From an uncultured Ruminococcus sp. (GTDB lineage: Bacteria; Bacillota; Clostridia; Oscillospirales; CAG-272), in NCBI GenBank assembly GCA_902795355.1, contig CADBKZ010000005.1:1-64000 (forward strand): 64,000 nucleotides of DNA, read 5' to 3'. The notes beneath the pieces are model-generated. The model did no database searches, was not told the DNA's origin, and saw only the letters and a program-made list of their open reading frames with translations. How positions within the stretch are numbered: the stretch's first letter is position 1; every line of letters begins with the position of its first letter. Positions 16,228 to 25,150 of this stretch are shown one piece after another. The position numbers and the translations under genes are program-made.

Positions 16228-18459
16228 ATGACCGAGGCAGACCGCGTTTTCGAACGCTTTCCCGATTTCATCCGTGAGTTCATCTATTCGCATGGGTGGG
16301 AGACGCTGCGCGATGTGCAGATCGCGGCGGCAAAATCGATTTTTGAGACCGACCGCAACCTGCTCCTGACCTCTTCCACCGCAAGCGGAAAAACCGAGGC
16401 GGCGTTCTTTCCCATTCTCGCCGAGCTTTGCGAGGATCCGCCCAAGTCGGTCGGGGTAATCTATATCGCGCCGCTGAAAAGTTTGATCAACGACCAATTT
16501 TACCGCATTGAGGAACTGCTGGAAGAGAGCGGCATCCCCGTTACCCATTGGCATGGCGACGTTGCAGCGTCGCACAAGAAAAAACTGCTTGATAAACCCG
16601 CCGGAATCCTGCAAATTACGCCCGAGTCGCTCGAATCCATGCTGATCAACCGCAACAACGACATCGTGCGCCTCTTCGGCGATCTCCGCTTCATCGTGAT
16701 CGACGAGGTGCATACGCTCACGGGGTCGGATCGCGGCAATCAGATCCTTTGCCAAATGGCGCGCATCGGGCGGCTCATCGGGCATCATCCGCGCCGCGTC
16801 GGGCTTTCGGCCACCGTCGGGGATATGGAAAAGGCCGCCGCGTGGCTCGGGGCGGGGTCCGGACGGGACACCGAAATTCCGCGCCTGCCCGTGGGCAAAA
16901 CGAAATGGCGGCTCGGAATGGAGCATTTCTACATTCAGAACACGCGGGAAGAGCAGGCGGCCGACCCCAAGGACAACCCCGATCCAACGCCGCCCGCAAA
17001 CGTGTACGACGCGGGATATTCCTTTATGTACGATTGCGTTCACGACCGCAAATCGCTGGTCTTTTCCAATTCCCGCGAGGAGACCGAGTATCTTTGCGCA
17101 ACCTTCCGCCAGATCGCCAAAATGCGGGGCGACCGCGATGTGTTCCTGATCCACCATGGCAACCTTTCCGCGTCCATCCGAGAGGAAGCCGAGCTGAAAA
17201 TGAAGCGGGAAGAGGAATTGTCGGTCACATGCGCCACCGTGACCATGGAGCTGGGAATTGACATCGGGCGTTTGGAGCGCGTTTTGCAGAATCAGTCGCC
17301 CAATTCGGTCTCGGGCTTTTTGCAGCGGCTCGGGCGGTCGGGCAGGCGGGGTCAGCCGCCCGAAATGATGATGGTGTTCCGCGAGGAAGACCCGCTCCCG
17401 AACACGCCGCTCCCGCATCTGATCCCGTGGGAGCTGCTCAAAGCCATCGCCATTGTGCAGCTGTATCTGGAAGAACGCTTCATTGAGCCGCCGAACGTGC
17501 GGAAACTGCCGTATAGTCTCCTGTTCCACCAAACGTTAAGCGTTCTGGCGGCTTCCGGGGAGCTTTCGCCGCGGCGGCTTGCCGAGCGGGTCCTGTCGCT
17601 TCCGCCGTTCGCAAACGTCCCCAAAGAGGACTATAAGGGAATGCTCACATCCATGCTGAACAACGAGTTTTTGGAGATGACCGATGAAAAGACTCTGATC
17701 GTGGGTCTTGCGGGCGAGCGATTGCTCAAAAGCTTCAAATTTTACGCTGTGTTCAAGGATAGCGAGGATTATACCGTTCGGGCCGGATCGGACGAAATTG
17801 GAACCATCACCACGCCGCCGCCCGTGGGCGACCGCTTTGCCTTGGCGGGGCGGGTTTGGGAAGTTGAGGAACTCGACATTCAGCGCAAGCTCGTGTATGC
17901 CAAGGGAGTTGAGGGCAAAATGGAAATTTCATGGCCCGGGGACTACGGCGAGGTACACACGCGCATTGTGGAGCGCATGAAGCGCGTGCTTGCCGAGGAC
18001 GTGCAGTATCCCTATCTCAAACCAAACGCGCAGAAGCGGCTCGATGTGGCGCGCCACGTCGCCCGAAACACGGGAATGCTCGAACATTCCGCCGTGCATT
18101 TGGGCGGCTACACCTATTGCGTGTTCCCGTGGCTCGGCACGCGCTCGTTCCGAACACTCCGAAAGCTGATCCAGAGCGAGAAGAAGCGGTTTGACATAAC
18201 GGGGCTGGAATACGAGGGCTGTTATTTCATCCAATTCAAGATGAGCAAAGGCAACGATTTCGAGTTGATCTCCGCGCTGGCCGATCGGGCGGAGCGGGGG
18301 ATCGACGCCGAGGCGTTGGTCGCCTCGGGAGAAATTCCCGTGTTTGAAAAATACGACGATTACATTCCCGCCGACCTTTTGCGACACGCCTACGCCGTGG
18401 ATAAACTCAACCCCGATGAGGCGGGACGGCGAATCCTTGAAATCAGAGGGGAATATTGA
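16228..18459 (+). CDS. Lhr/BrxHI-like superfamily 2 helicase
   Basis: 743 residues. All helicase motifs are present: Q31, motif I TASGKTE (51-57), APLKSLINDQ, TPESLESML, DEVH (159-162), SAT (194-196), VFSNSREETEYL, TMELGIDIG and QRLGRSGRRG. The roughly 300-residue C-terminal part resembles the Lhr-type extension and has no nuclease motif. It is the BrxHI kind of helicase that accompanies BrxD in BREX loci, but here the partner is a TerB protein. ATG 16228 has AAAGGAG; a TTG at 16210 is less likely. Last gene of the operon. Confidence 0.85.
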   Translation: MTEADRVFERFPDFIREFIYSHGWETLRDVQIAAAKSIFETDRNLLLTSSTASGKTEAAFFPILAELCEDPPKSVGVIYIAPLKSLINDQFYRIEELLEESGIPVTHWHGDVAASHKKKLLDKPAGILQITPESLESMLINRNNDIVRLFGDLRFIVIDEVHTLTGSDRGNQILCQMARIGRLIGHHPRRVGLSATVGDMEKAAAWLGAGSGRDTEIPRLPVGKTKWRLGMEHFYIQNTREEQAADPKDNPDPTPPANVYDAGYSFMYDCVHDRKSLVFSNSREETEYLCATFRQIAKMRGDRDVFLIHHGNLSASIREEAELKMKREEELSVTCATVTMELGIDIGRLERVLQNQSPNSVSGFLQRLGRSGRRGQPPEMMMVFREEDPLPNTPLPHLIPWELLKAIAIVQLYLEERFIEPPNVRKLPYSLLFHQTLSVLAASGELSPRRLAERVLSLPPFANVPKEDYKGMLTSMLNNEFLEMTDEKTLIVGLAGERLLKSFKFYAVFKDSEDYTVRAGSDEIGTITTPPPVGDRFALAGRVWEVEELDIQRKLVYAKGVEGKMEISWPGDYGEVHTRIVERMKRVLAEDVQYPYLKPNAQKRLDVARHVARNTGMLEHSAVHLGGYTYCVFPWLGTRSFRTLRKLIQSEKKRFDITGLEYEGCYFIQFKMSKGNDFELISALADRAERGIDAEALVASGEIPVFEKYDDYIPADLLRHAYAVDKLNPDEAGRRILEIRGEY

Positions 18460-18465
18460 AAAAAG

Positions 18466-18530
18466 AAAGACCGCGAGGGGGAGAAAAGCTTTTCTCAAAA
18501 AGTTTTTCTCCCCCTCGCGGTCTTTTCGTT
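18466..18530 (+). terminator. Long-stem terminator after the helicase
   Basis: Perfect 22-base-pair stem, 18466-18487 with 18504-18525, ending in TTTTCG. It begins with AAAGACC, so it is related to the AGACC palindromes at 30776, 43331 and 50545. Confidence 0.8.
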
Positions 18531-18613
18531 GTTTTTCCGCGGTCTTTCTGTTCTTTTTTTCGCTTTTCCCGCATAGAATGGAGCAAAAACGATTGGAAAG
18601 GCGGTGTTTTTCC

Positions 18614-19918
18614 TTGAAAATGAAATCCCGTTTCAAAGCGCTTTGTCTTGCATTGTCTGTACTCGTGCTGTTTGCCGTGCTTCCCGCGGCCGCCGACGCC
18701 TCGCCGAGCGAGGTTCCGGTCCTGTCCCACGGTCTGTCGGTCCTCGCAGCTGGAACCAACGTTGCCGTTTCCGCCATGGTCGGCAACGACATTCCGCTCT
18801 CGGCCGACCTTTTTGCGCGCGGCATGAACCTCTCCGAGGTGCGGTATCTGACGGTCAAATCCGTCCCGCCCGAAACCGACGGCGAATTGTTGCTCGGCTC
18901 CACCCGCATTGGCGCGGGGCAGAGCCTTGCCGCCGCAAATCTTTCCTCGGTCTGTTTCCATCCCGCGAGCGACGAAATTTCAAACTCTTCCTTTACCTTT
19001 ACGGTCAACGGCGGCGCGATCCCCATGACCTGCAAGCTTTGCCTGCTTTCGGAAAGGAACTATGCGCCGTCGGTCAGCATGGCAACAGGATTAATGCTGG
19101 ATCGCATGACCTACCGCGGCGTCGCCCTGCACGGTACGCTTGCCGCGCAGGATCCCGACGGCGACGACCTGACCTTTGAGATCGTCTCCTACCCGAAAAA
19201 CGGAAGCGTGACCCTGACGAGTGCGGCCGACGGGACCTATGTCTACCGCCCGACGGGGAAATATGTCGGCTCGGATTCGTTCTCTTATGTGGCTCGCGAC
19301 CCCTACGGCAATTACAGCGCGGCGGCAACCGTTGCCTTGCGCGTGGAAGTTGCGGGAACGTCGGTGGAGTATGTGGACGTAACCGAGGCGCAAACCGCGT
19401 CCGCGCTCGCCGTAACGGCGGCGGGCGTTATGAGCGGTTCGCAGATCGGCAACCGGTATTATTTCAATCCCGAGGGAACGGTTTCCCGCGTGGAATTTCT
19501 GGTAATGGCGATGAACGCCGTTGGAATTACCGACGTTCCCGCCGTGGAAAAGACCGATTTTGCCGACGACGCCGACATTCCCGCCACCATGAAAGGCTAT
19601 GTTGCGGCGGGGCGAAAGCTCGGCCTTGCCGACGGAACGCGGACCGAGGACGCGCTGAAATATTTCCCGAACGAGGCGTTGACCCGCGCGGAAGCGGCGG
19701 TGATTCTCGAAAAGCTGCTGGAAATGAAGCCCGCAACCGACACCGTTCTGACTTTTGCCGACACCTCCGAGATCCCCGCTTGGGCAACCGAGGCGGTGGC
19801 AACGTTGAGTTCCGTCGGCATCATCACCCCAACGGGCGGCAACATTTCGCCGCTCTCGGCCATCACCCGCGCGCAAACCGCCGAGTTGCTTGCCGCGGCC
19901 ATTCAATACCGCAAATAA
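18614..19918 (+). CDS. SLH-domain surface protein with cadherin-like domain
   Basis: About 434 residues. A signal peptide (KSRFKALCLALSVLVLFAV, cleaved near AAADA) is followed by a beta domain, then a cadherin/VCBS-like Ig module at about 160-255 (DPDGDDLTF, then GSVTL, YRPTGKYVGSDSFSYVARD). The C-terminal third has three S-layer homology repeats (SRVEFLVMAMNAVGI; LTRAEAAVILEKLLEM; ITRAQTAELLAAAIQY), which bind pyruvylated wall polymers. I start it at TTG 18614, nine bases after GGAAAGGCGG; ATG 18620 is the alternative. An ATG at 18578 would put 12 charged residues before the signal. Confidence 0.8.
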   Translation: MKMKSRFKALCLALSVLVLFAVLPAAADASPSEVPVLSHGLSVLAAGTNVAVSAMVGNDIPLSADLFARGMNLSEVRYLTVKSVPPETDGELLLGSTRIGAGQSLAAANLSSVCFHPASDEISNSSFTFTVNGGAIPMTCKLCLLSERNYAPSVSMATGLMLDRMTYRGVALHGTLAAQDPDGDDLTFEIVSYPKNGSVTLTSAADGTYVYRPTGKYVGSDSFSYVARDPYGNYSAAATVALRVEVAGTSVEYVDVTEAQTASALAVTAAGVMSGSQIGNRYYFNPEGTVSRVEFLVMAMNAVGITDVPAVEKTDFADDADIPATMKGYVAAGRKLGLADGTRTEDALKYFPNEALTRAEAAVILEKLLEMKPATDTVLTFADTSEIPAWATEAVATLSSVGIITPTGGNISPLSAITRAQTAELLAAAIQYRK

Positions 19919-19926
19919 CCGTTTCG

Positions 19927-19953
19927 GAGGTCTGCCGCGGCAGACCTCTTTCT
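19927..19953 (+). terminator. Palindromic terminator after the SLH gene
   Basis: 22-base perfect palindrome 19927-19948 (GAGGTCTGCCG and its complement) followed by TTTCTT. Confidence 0.6.
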
Positions 19954-20078
19954 TGCTTGGAAAGCATAACCAACACATTTGAAGAGGCCTGCCGCTGTTC
20001 GCGGGCGTGGTCAACCGGCCATAAAGGCGGATTTTGCGAAAAAACAAGCAAAAAAAATGAAAAAAACGCCAAAAGGTA

Positions 20079-20107
20079 TTGACAAGGGGGGAAAAATGTG
20101 CTACAAT
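20079..20107 (+). promoter_or_regulatory. Sigma-A promoter of rplU-prp-rpmA
   Basis: TTGACA 20079-20084, 17 bases, TACAAT 20102-20107. Confidence 0.85.
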
Positions 20108-20113
20108 AATATG

Positions 20114-20200
20114 CCGCTTGAAAATGGCTCCTTTTAAGTGCGTCCGGAAAACGGTCGCCGCCATGGGTCAGCGAGTCTGGAAGAAAGAGAGGTGCTTTTC
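20114..20200 (+). ncRNA. Candidate L21 leader RNA
   Basis: The roughly 85-base leader between promoter and rplU is the place where Firmicutes carry the L21 autoregulatory leader. It has pairing potential (GGTCGCCGCC, GGCTCC and others) but I could not confirm the family fold by eye. A covariance search with the L21 leader model would settle it. Confidence 0.35.
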
Positions 20201-20512
20201 GTGTTTGCAGTGATTGAAACCGGCGGAAAGCAGTACAAAGTTACCGAGCAGGACATCATTTTCGTTGAGAAATTGGATGTTGCCGAGGGTGAGGAAGTTG
20301 CGTTCAACACCGTTCTTGCCGTTTCCGATAACAACGGAATCAAGGTTGGAACCCCCGTGCTGGAAGGCGCAAAGGTAACGGCAAAGGTACTCAAAAACGG
20401 CAAGGGCAAGAAGATTTACGTCTTTAAGTACAAGCCGAAGAAGAACGAAAAGAAAAAGATCGGTCACAGACAGCCTTACACCAAGGTTCAGATCTTGACG
20501 ATCGAGGGCTGA
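20201..20512 (+). CDS. rplU: Ribosomal protein bL21
   Basis: 103 residues, full length for bL21, which binds 23S rRNA in the large subunit. Start GTG 20201 gives the conserved N-terminus [13 protein letters not shown] and has AGAGAGGTG upstream; longer in-frame readings add unconserved residues. The C-terminus has [11 protein letters not shown]. First gene of the universal Firmicutes operon rplU-prp-rpmA. Confidence 0.95.
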   Translation: MFAVIETGGKQYKVTEQDIIFVEKLDVAEGEEVAFNTVLAVSDNNGIKVGTPVLEGAKVTAKVLKNGKGKKIYVFKYKPKKNEKKKIGHRQPYTKVQILTIEG

Positions 20513-20538
20513 TTTCCGAAAGGATTCGGCAAAAAGAC

Positions 20539-20901
20539 ATGACGAAAATCGTGTTTTTCAGAAGCGATGGGATTTTTTACGGATTTGAGGAGCAGGGGCA
20601 TACGGGCTACGGAGACGCGGGCGAGGACATCCTCTGTGCGGCGCTCTCGTCCATGACGATGTTCCTTGTCAACACCGTTGAGGTGGCATACGCCTCGCAG
20701 GTGGATTACGACATCAACGAGGACAATACCGAAATTCGGGTGCGCTGCAAAGCCGCGCTTCCCGAGTTTGAATCCGACGATTACAAGCGTTACGCGGTAT
20801 CGGGGATCATCATGGGGTATTATTGCCAGCTCGGGGATATGCTGGAAGAATACGGAGATTATCTCGACGTTTCGGTTGAGGATCGCCCCTATGGGGATTG
20901 A
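20539..20901 (+). CDS. prp: Ribosomal-processing cysteine protease Prp
   Basis: 120-residue protease that removes the N-terminal extension of bL27 in Firmicutes. The catalytic pair is H21 (GHTGYG) and C33 (DILCAALSS). Between rplU and rpmA as in Bacillus and Staphylococcus. The L27 encoded next to it carries the matching cleavage site. Confidence 0.93.
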   Translation: MTKIVFFRSDGIFYGFEEQGHTGYGDAGEDILCAALSSMTMFLVNTVEVAYASQVDYDINEDNTEIRVRCKAALPEFESDDYKRYAVSGIIMGYYCQLGDMLEEYGDYLDVSVEDRPYGD

Positions 20902-20933
20902 TCCGCACCCAATATTAAAGGAGGAAGAAAACG

Positions 20934-21212
20934 ATGTTGAAAATCAGTTTGCAATTCTTTGCCCATAAAAAAGGCGTTGGTTCCACAAAGAACGGCCGCG
21001 ATAGCGAGTCCAAACGCCTCGGCGTTAAAAAGTCGGATGGGCAGTCGGTTCTCGCGGGCAACATCATCATCCGTCAGCGCGGTTCCGCCGTGCGCGCGGG
21101 CGAGAATGTCGGCGTTGGCAAGGACTATACCCTTTATGCTTTGATTGACGGAAAAGTTAAATTCGAGCATTACAGCAAGGATCAGAAAAAGGTCAGCGTT
21201 TACGCCGATTGA
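20934..21212 (+). CDS. rpmA: Ribosomal protein bL27
   Basis: 92 residues. The N-terminus [14 protein letters not shown] contains the Prp cleavage site; cutting after FF exposes AHKKG, which reaches the peptidyl-transferase centre. Then the standard [14 protein letters not shown] and IIIRQRGS segments. ATG 20934 follows AAAGGAGGAAGAAAACG. Terminated by a strong hairpin. Confidence 0.96.
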   Translation: MLKISLQFFAHKKGVGSTKNGRDSESKRLGVKKSDGQSVLAGNIIIRQRGSAVRAGENVGVGKDYTLYALIDGKVKFEHYSKDQKKVSVYAD

Positions 21213-21221
21213 GCAAAAGCG

Positions 21222-21260
21222 AAAACCGCGCCCCGCAATGTTGCGGGGCGCGGTTTTTCA
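21222..21260. terminator. Bidirectional terminator, rpmA / hisK
   Basis: Perfect stem of about 17 pairs, 21222-21238 with 21241-21257, with A-run on one side and T-run on the other, so it can also end the convergent hisK transcript. Confidence 0.9.
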
Positions 21261-21302
21261 TCGGTTTGGGCGGTTGCCCGCCGTTGCGCGTCGGCATCGT
21301 TT

Positions 21303-22133
21303 TTAAGCTCTCCCGAGGGGAACGGTTTTCCATCTGCCGTTCCGCGGAACGGTAAACCCGCCGACTCCGCAGGATTTTGCGTAAAGCGCGGCGTCCTCAA
21401 ACCCGAAAAGAATGTTTTCTTTCGCGTGCGCGTCGGCGGTAATGATCACCTTTGCGCCGTGCTGCGCGAGCCAAGCGAGAATATCGGGGGCGGGGTAGGG
21501 CGTTTTCCGATAGCCGCGGGAAACGGCTCCGGTGTTGATCTCGAAAACCGCGCCCGTTTGCAAAAGCGACTCCATGGCGTTCAGCGTTGCCAGCCGATAG
21601 CGCGTGTCGCGCGGGTCGAGCAGCGTTCCGTCCTCGTTGAATTTCTGAACGAGGTCAAAATGCCCGATGATGTTGCATGCGGTCTTTTCCGCAACGTTTG
21701 CAAGCGTTTCATAGTACCGCTGCGCCCAAAGGTACACATTGCCGCCGAAGTGCGCCGCAACGTCGGCTTCCACGCGCGCGCGGCTTTCGTCAATCGGGCA
21801 AATCGCGCCGTCGTCGGCCACAATATAGTGTACCGAACCGATCACATAGTCGTAGGGGTAGGGGTCGGGATCGGAATAAAAGTCGCGCTCGATCCCGAGC
21901 AGAATCTGAATCCGGTCGGCGTAGGCGTCGCGCAGGCGCAGAACTTCGGCGCGGTAGCGTTCGGTATCTTCCCGCGACATGCACCAAGAGGAATCAAAAG
22001 AGGTAAACGCATGCCCCGAAAAGCCCAAGGTTTCCACCCCGCTGGCAATTGCGGCGAGGACCATTTCCTCGGGCGTATCCTTGCCGTCGCAAAGGCAGGT
22101 GTGGTTATGCAGGCTGATTTTCGGGTATTTCAT
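21303..22133 (-). CDS. hisK: PHP-family histidinol-phosphatase
   Basis: 276 residues of the PHP metal-dependent phosphoesterase fold. Metal ligands are visible in order: HNHT (H9, H11), SGHAF, GIERDF, GSVHY, IIGHFDL and ADAH. The family removes phosphate from histidinol phosphate, though PHP proteins differ in substrate and no other his gene is near. Last of a minus-strand set with plsC and the lipid kinase, whose link to histidine synthesis is not obvious. Confidence 0.75.
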   Translation of the reverse strand: MKYPKISLHNHTCLCDGKDTPEEMVLAAIASGVETLGFSGHAFTSFDSSWCMSREDTERYRAEVLRLRDAYADRIQILLGIERDFYSDPDPYPYDYVIGSVHYIVADDGAICPIDESRARVEADVAAHFGGNVYLWAQRYYETLANVAEKTACNIIGHFDLVQKFNEDGTLLDPRDTRYRLATLNAMESLLQTGAVFEINTGAVSRGYRKTPYPAPDILAWLAQHGAKVIITADAHAKENILFGFEDAALYAKSCGVGGFTVPRNGRWKTVPLGRA

Positions 22134-22155
22134 GTGTTTACCTCTTTTTTTGCGG

Positions 22156-22956
22156 TCAGGCGAGCGTTTTCAGGTGATCTTCCACCATGCCGCGCGTCAG
22201 CGCGGCAAGTTCTTCCATGGAAAGCGCCCGCACGGTTTCGCGATCCACCACGGCAATGATCTCCAAATAGACGTGCGTGCGTTTGAGGGGGAGCTGTTTT
22301 CCCACCTTTTCGGTGTTCCAAGCGGTCATTACAACAATGGGAGCGTCCGCCTTTTTGGCAAGATAGAACGCGCCGGATTTGAATTCCTGCAATTCGCCGG
22401 TTTTGGAGCGCGTTCCCTCGGGATAAATGCCGAAATCCACCCCCTCGGCCTTCATGCGGTCGGCCGCGTTTTTCAGGGTGCGGAGCGCGCGCATGCCGTT
22501 TTCGCGATCGATGGGCAGAAATGCCGCGCCGCGGATAAACGGCCCCGCAATGGGTGCCTTGAAGTTTTCGGGCTTGGAGATGAACAGCAGCTTTTTGCGT
22601 TTGAGCTTGGCAAGCGCCGTCATGGGGTCGAACGCGGAGCGGTGGTTGGAGACGAACACACAAGGCTCGCTCGGGAGGCGTTCCTCTCCCTTGACATGCA
22701 CTTTCACATTCAGAACGCAGAGCAGCCAATTCAGAAACAGGCGAATGTTCAGGCGGCAGTATGCGCTCGATTTTTTCGGTTCCTTTTTCGGAAGGATCAG
22801 GGATACGACAAAGATGATCAGAACATAGACCAACGTGCAGCCGAGAAACAGGGCGGGAACCAAAGCGAACAGCCAGAACGGGCTGATCCCTGTTCCGAAG
22901 GCGATCCCGCACGCGCCGGAAACCGCGGCGGCGAGAAAAGAAAGAATCAGAACCAT
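22156..22956 (-). CDS. plsC: 1-acyl-glycerol-3-phosphate acyltransferase
   Basis: 266 residues. Two N-terminal membrane segments (about 3-25 and 28-55), then the acyltransferase motifs NHRSAFD (104-110, the HX4D catalytic motif), FLPIDRENG and YPEGTRS. It makes phosphatidic acid at the membrane. Ten bases after the lipid kinase gene, so the two likely act together in phospholipid turnover. Confidence 0.88.
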   Translation of the reverse strand: MVLILSFLAAAVSGACGIAFGTGISPFWLFALVPALFLGCTLVYVLIIFVVSLILPKKEPKKSSAYCRLNIRLFLNWLLCVLNVKVHVKGEERLPSEPCVFVSNHRSAFDPMTALAKLKRKKLLFISKPENFKAPIAGPFIRGAAFLPIDRENGMRALRTLKNAADRMKAEGVDFGIYPEGTRSKTGELQEFKSGAFYLAKKADAPIVVMTAWNTEKVGKQLPLKRTHVYLEIIAVVDRETVRALSMEELAALTRGMVEDHLKTLA

Positions 22957-22965
22957 GCCGCGCGG

Positions 22966-23859
22966 TTAAACCTCGGCGGGAGCCGCTTCGGAAGCGGGCG
23001 CGGCGGGAGCGGGAGCGTTTGCGTGAACGGTGTATTCGGTAACGCCGAGAACGGTTTCGCCGTCAATCTGCAACGCCACGGGGCGATCAAACGCAACGGT
23101 AATGTCTCTGCCTTTGAGAATGGTGATCTGTTTTTCATGCTTGATGTGTTCGCCCTTGAAGATCGAGGGGAAGATCATCAGCGTTTTGAGCTTTCCGGAG
23201 CCGTGGAACACGACCAAGGAGAGCGTTTTGGGCTGCGCCAGACGATCCTGCGAGGGCGCAATGTTCATACCGCCGCCGTAGAACCGGCCGTTCATGGAAG
23301 GGGCGAGCCAAACGCGGTCAAATTCGCGGGTCTCGCCGTCAACGGTCACGGTCGCGTGCGTGGGCTTGTAATGGAAGAGAAGCCCTTTAATGGCAATTCC
23401 CGCGTAGTTGACGGGTTTATCCGACTTTTTGGCAAGTTCGTCGCCCACCTCGCAGCAGTAGCCGTCAATGCCGTAGCCGATTCCGTTGATGAAGCGGCGG
23501 GTCATGCCTTTCACTTCCACAATGGGAAGGTCCTTGATGTAGTCGTTCAGACGGATCAATCCCTCTTCGTTCGGGGCAACGTCGTTTTTGAAGTCGTTGC
23601 CCGTGCCGCCGGTAAAGAGGTATACGTTGTTTCGGATCGTCAGTCCTTCCACGTCGTTCACAAAGTGGTTCAGCGTGCCGTCGCCGCCCGCAACCACAAC
23701 CGAATCGTTTTCGGTCAGCGCGGCAAAATAGGAAGCATAGTCTTTCACATCGCGAACGTCGGTAAATTTCACGTCCGCGCCGAGGAGTTCTTTGAGCTTT
23801 TCCACGCAATCGGCTCCGTGGCCATTGCCGGAAAGGGGATTGTAAAATACGTGATACAT
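22966..23859 (-). CDS. Diacylglycerol kinase family lipid kinase
   Basis: 297 residues. The nucleotide motif GGDGTLN is at 58-64 after the usual NPLSGNG start, and FTGGTGNDFKN follows. Related enzymes (DgkB, YegS) return diacylglycerol to phosphatidic acid. The last 20 residues are Ala/Pro-rich. First gene of the minus-strand set with plsC, which would use or supply the same lipid. AAGGAG precedes the start. Confidence 0.85.
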   Translation of the reverse strand: MYHVFYNPLSGNGHGADCVEKLKELLGADVKFTDVRDVKDYASYFAALTENDSVVVAGGDGTLNHFVNDVEGLTIRNNVYLFTGGTGNDFKNDVAPNEEGLIRLNDYIKDLPIVEVKGMTRRFINGIGYGIDGYCCEVGDELAKKSDKPVNYAGIAIKGLLFHYKPTHATVTVDGETREFDRVWLAPSMNGRFYGGGMNIAPSQDRLAQPKTLSLVVFHGSGKLKTLMIFPSIFKGEHIKHEKQITILKGRDITVAFDRPVALQIDGETVLGVTEYTVHANAPAPAAPASEAAPAEV

Positions 23860-24030
23860 GGGTCCTTTACTCCTTGTTTCTATAATAAAATCGGTTGATT
23901 TTCAATCATACCGGATTTCATTTTACCATATTTGCGCGATGATTTCAATAGACAAATTCCGTATTTGTCGAAAAAAGACCGCTTACCAACGGGTTTTGCG
24001 CGCTTTTCGGGCCGTTTTGGCGCAAAAGAC

Positions 24031-24059
24031 TTGACAAACCGAAGAAAAAAAGGTATCAT
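24031..24059 (+). promoter_or_regulatory. Sigma-A promoter of the HAD gene
   Basis: TTGACA 24031-24036, 17 bases, TATCAT 24054-24059, followed at once by AAGGAG and the start at 24091. Confidence 0.85.
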
Positions 24060-24090
24060 ATAAGGAGAATCACGAAACGGAGAATCTGCC

Positions 24091-24921
24091 ATGCAATGCG
24101 CTTCTTGGAAAAATCCCGATCTTTCGATCCTTCGGGGGAAAAAACTGTATATTTTCGATATGGACGGAACGATCTACCTCGGCAACCGGGTGTTTCCGTT
24201 TGCCGTCCGGTTTATCCGAAGGCTGCGGGAAAGCGGTCGGCGCGTCCTGTTTTTCACGAACAACGCCTCGCATTCTCCGTCGTTTTATCTGGAAAAGCTG
24301 ACTCGCCTCGGCTTTGAACCGACCCCCGAGGAAATTATGACCTCGGGCGACGTTACCGTTGCCTGCCTGAACCGCCACCATGCGGGTGCGCGCGTTTATC
24401 TGGTTGGAACGCCCGATCTGGAACAGAACTTCCGCGAGAACGGCGTTAACCTGCTTTCCGGCAGAGAAGAGACCGCCGACATTGTGGTAACAAGTTTTGA
24501 TACCACCCTGACATACGAAAAGCTGGACAACGCCTGCCGCATGATCCGGAACGGGGCAAAGTTCTTTTCCACCCATCCCGATTTCAACTGCCCGACCGAA
24601 ACGGGGTTCATTCCCGATAGCGGCGCGATCGCGGCGTTCGTAACCGCTTCCACGGGGAAAACGCCCACCTATTTCGGCAAACCGTACCCCGAAACGGTGC
24701 GGATGATCTGCGAGGTTACGGGCTGTTCCAAGGATGAAATCTGCTTTTTCGGGGATCGGCTTTATACCGATATTGCCGTCGGCCGTCGCCACGGCGCAAC
24801 CTCGGTTTTGGTTTTGTCGGGCGAAACGCAGCCCGCCGATGTGGACGCCGCCGCTCCCGAGGATCAGCCCGATTTCCTCTTTCCCTCGCTGGGCGAGGTG
24901 GACGCCGCCATGTTCGGTTGA
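24091..24921 (+). CDS. HAD-IIA (NagD-like) phosphatase
   Basis: 276 residues of the haloacid dehalogenase superfamily, subclass IIA. Motif I is DMDGT (D23, D25), motif II lies in FFTNN, and motif III/IV in GKPYPE and FFGDRLYTDI. The family hydrolyses small sugar or nucleotide phosphates, such as phosphoglycolate or p-nitrophenyl phosphate in vitro. Monocistronic, with its own promoter and terminator, so context does not narrow the substrate. Confidence 0.85.
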   Translation: MQCASWKNPDLSILRGKKLYIFDMDGTIYLGNRVFPFAVRFIRRLRESGRRVLFFTNNASHSPSFYLEKLTRLGFEPTPEEIMTSGDVTVACLNRHHAGARVYLVGTPDLEQNFRENGVNLLSGREETADIVVTSFDTTLTYEKLDNACRMIRNGAKFFSTHPDFNCPTETGFIPDSGAIAAFVTASTGKTPTYFGKPYPETVRMICEVTGCSKDEICFFGDRLYTDIAVGRRHGATSVLVLSGETQPADVDAAAPEDQPDFLFPSLGEVDAAMFG

Positions 24922-24933
24922 GCCAATTATACG

Positions 24934-24975
24934 AAAAGTACCGCGAAAACGAGCGTTCCGCGGTACTTTTTTGTT
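24934..24975. terminator. Bidirectional terminator after the HAD gene
   Basis: Perfect 12-pair stem 24934-24945 with 24959-24970, T-run on the right and A-run on the left. It also ends the small minus-strand gene at 24983. Confidence 0.88.
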
Positions 24976-24982
24976 TTTTCGG

Positions 24983-25150
24983 TTATCTCCAAACAATGTC
25001 CCATTCCCAAACATCGCCCGCCGAAGCGGCGTCCGTGTAGTTCAGGCTGGTTTGCAGAATGTCGCCTGCCGAGAGAACGACTACGCGCATTTCGGGCGCG
25101 GAGTAAGGCGTTTTTGCGTTGAACGGAAAAACGGTTTTCAGCGGTTCCAT
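24983..25150 (-). CDS. 55-residue small protein, unknown
   Basis: Short reading frame with a strong ribosome site (AAGGAGG, 12 bases upstream) whose first 13 bases overlap the end of the exported GLUG-type protein. It begins MEPLKTVFPFNAKTPYSAPE and continues MRVVVLSAGDILQTS, ending in a Trp-rich acidic tail (DVWEWDIVWR). No signal peptide or membrane segment. The pattern YxxPEMxVVxLSxxDIxxTS is one I have the impression recurs in small clostridial proteins next to exported ones, but I cannot name a family. A role as partner or secreted peptide is speculation. Confidence 0.55.
   Translation of the reverse strand: MEPLKTVFPFNAKTPYSAPEMRVVVLSAGDILQTSLNYTDAASAGDVWEWDIVWR

Noticed and set aside
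13118..18459. A complete BREX system
   Set aside because: Only BrxD- and BrxHI-like genes are present; no BrxX/PglX methylase, PglZ phosphatase, BrxC or BrxA/B nearby.
23880..24030. A gene in the divergent gap between the lipid kinase and the HAD gene
   Set aside because: The 70-codon minus-strand frame there has no ribosome site and covers promoter sequence; the gap is AT-rich regulatory DNA.
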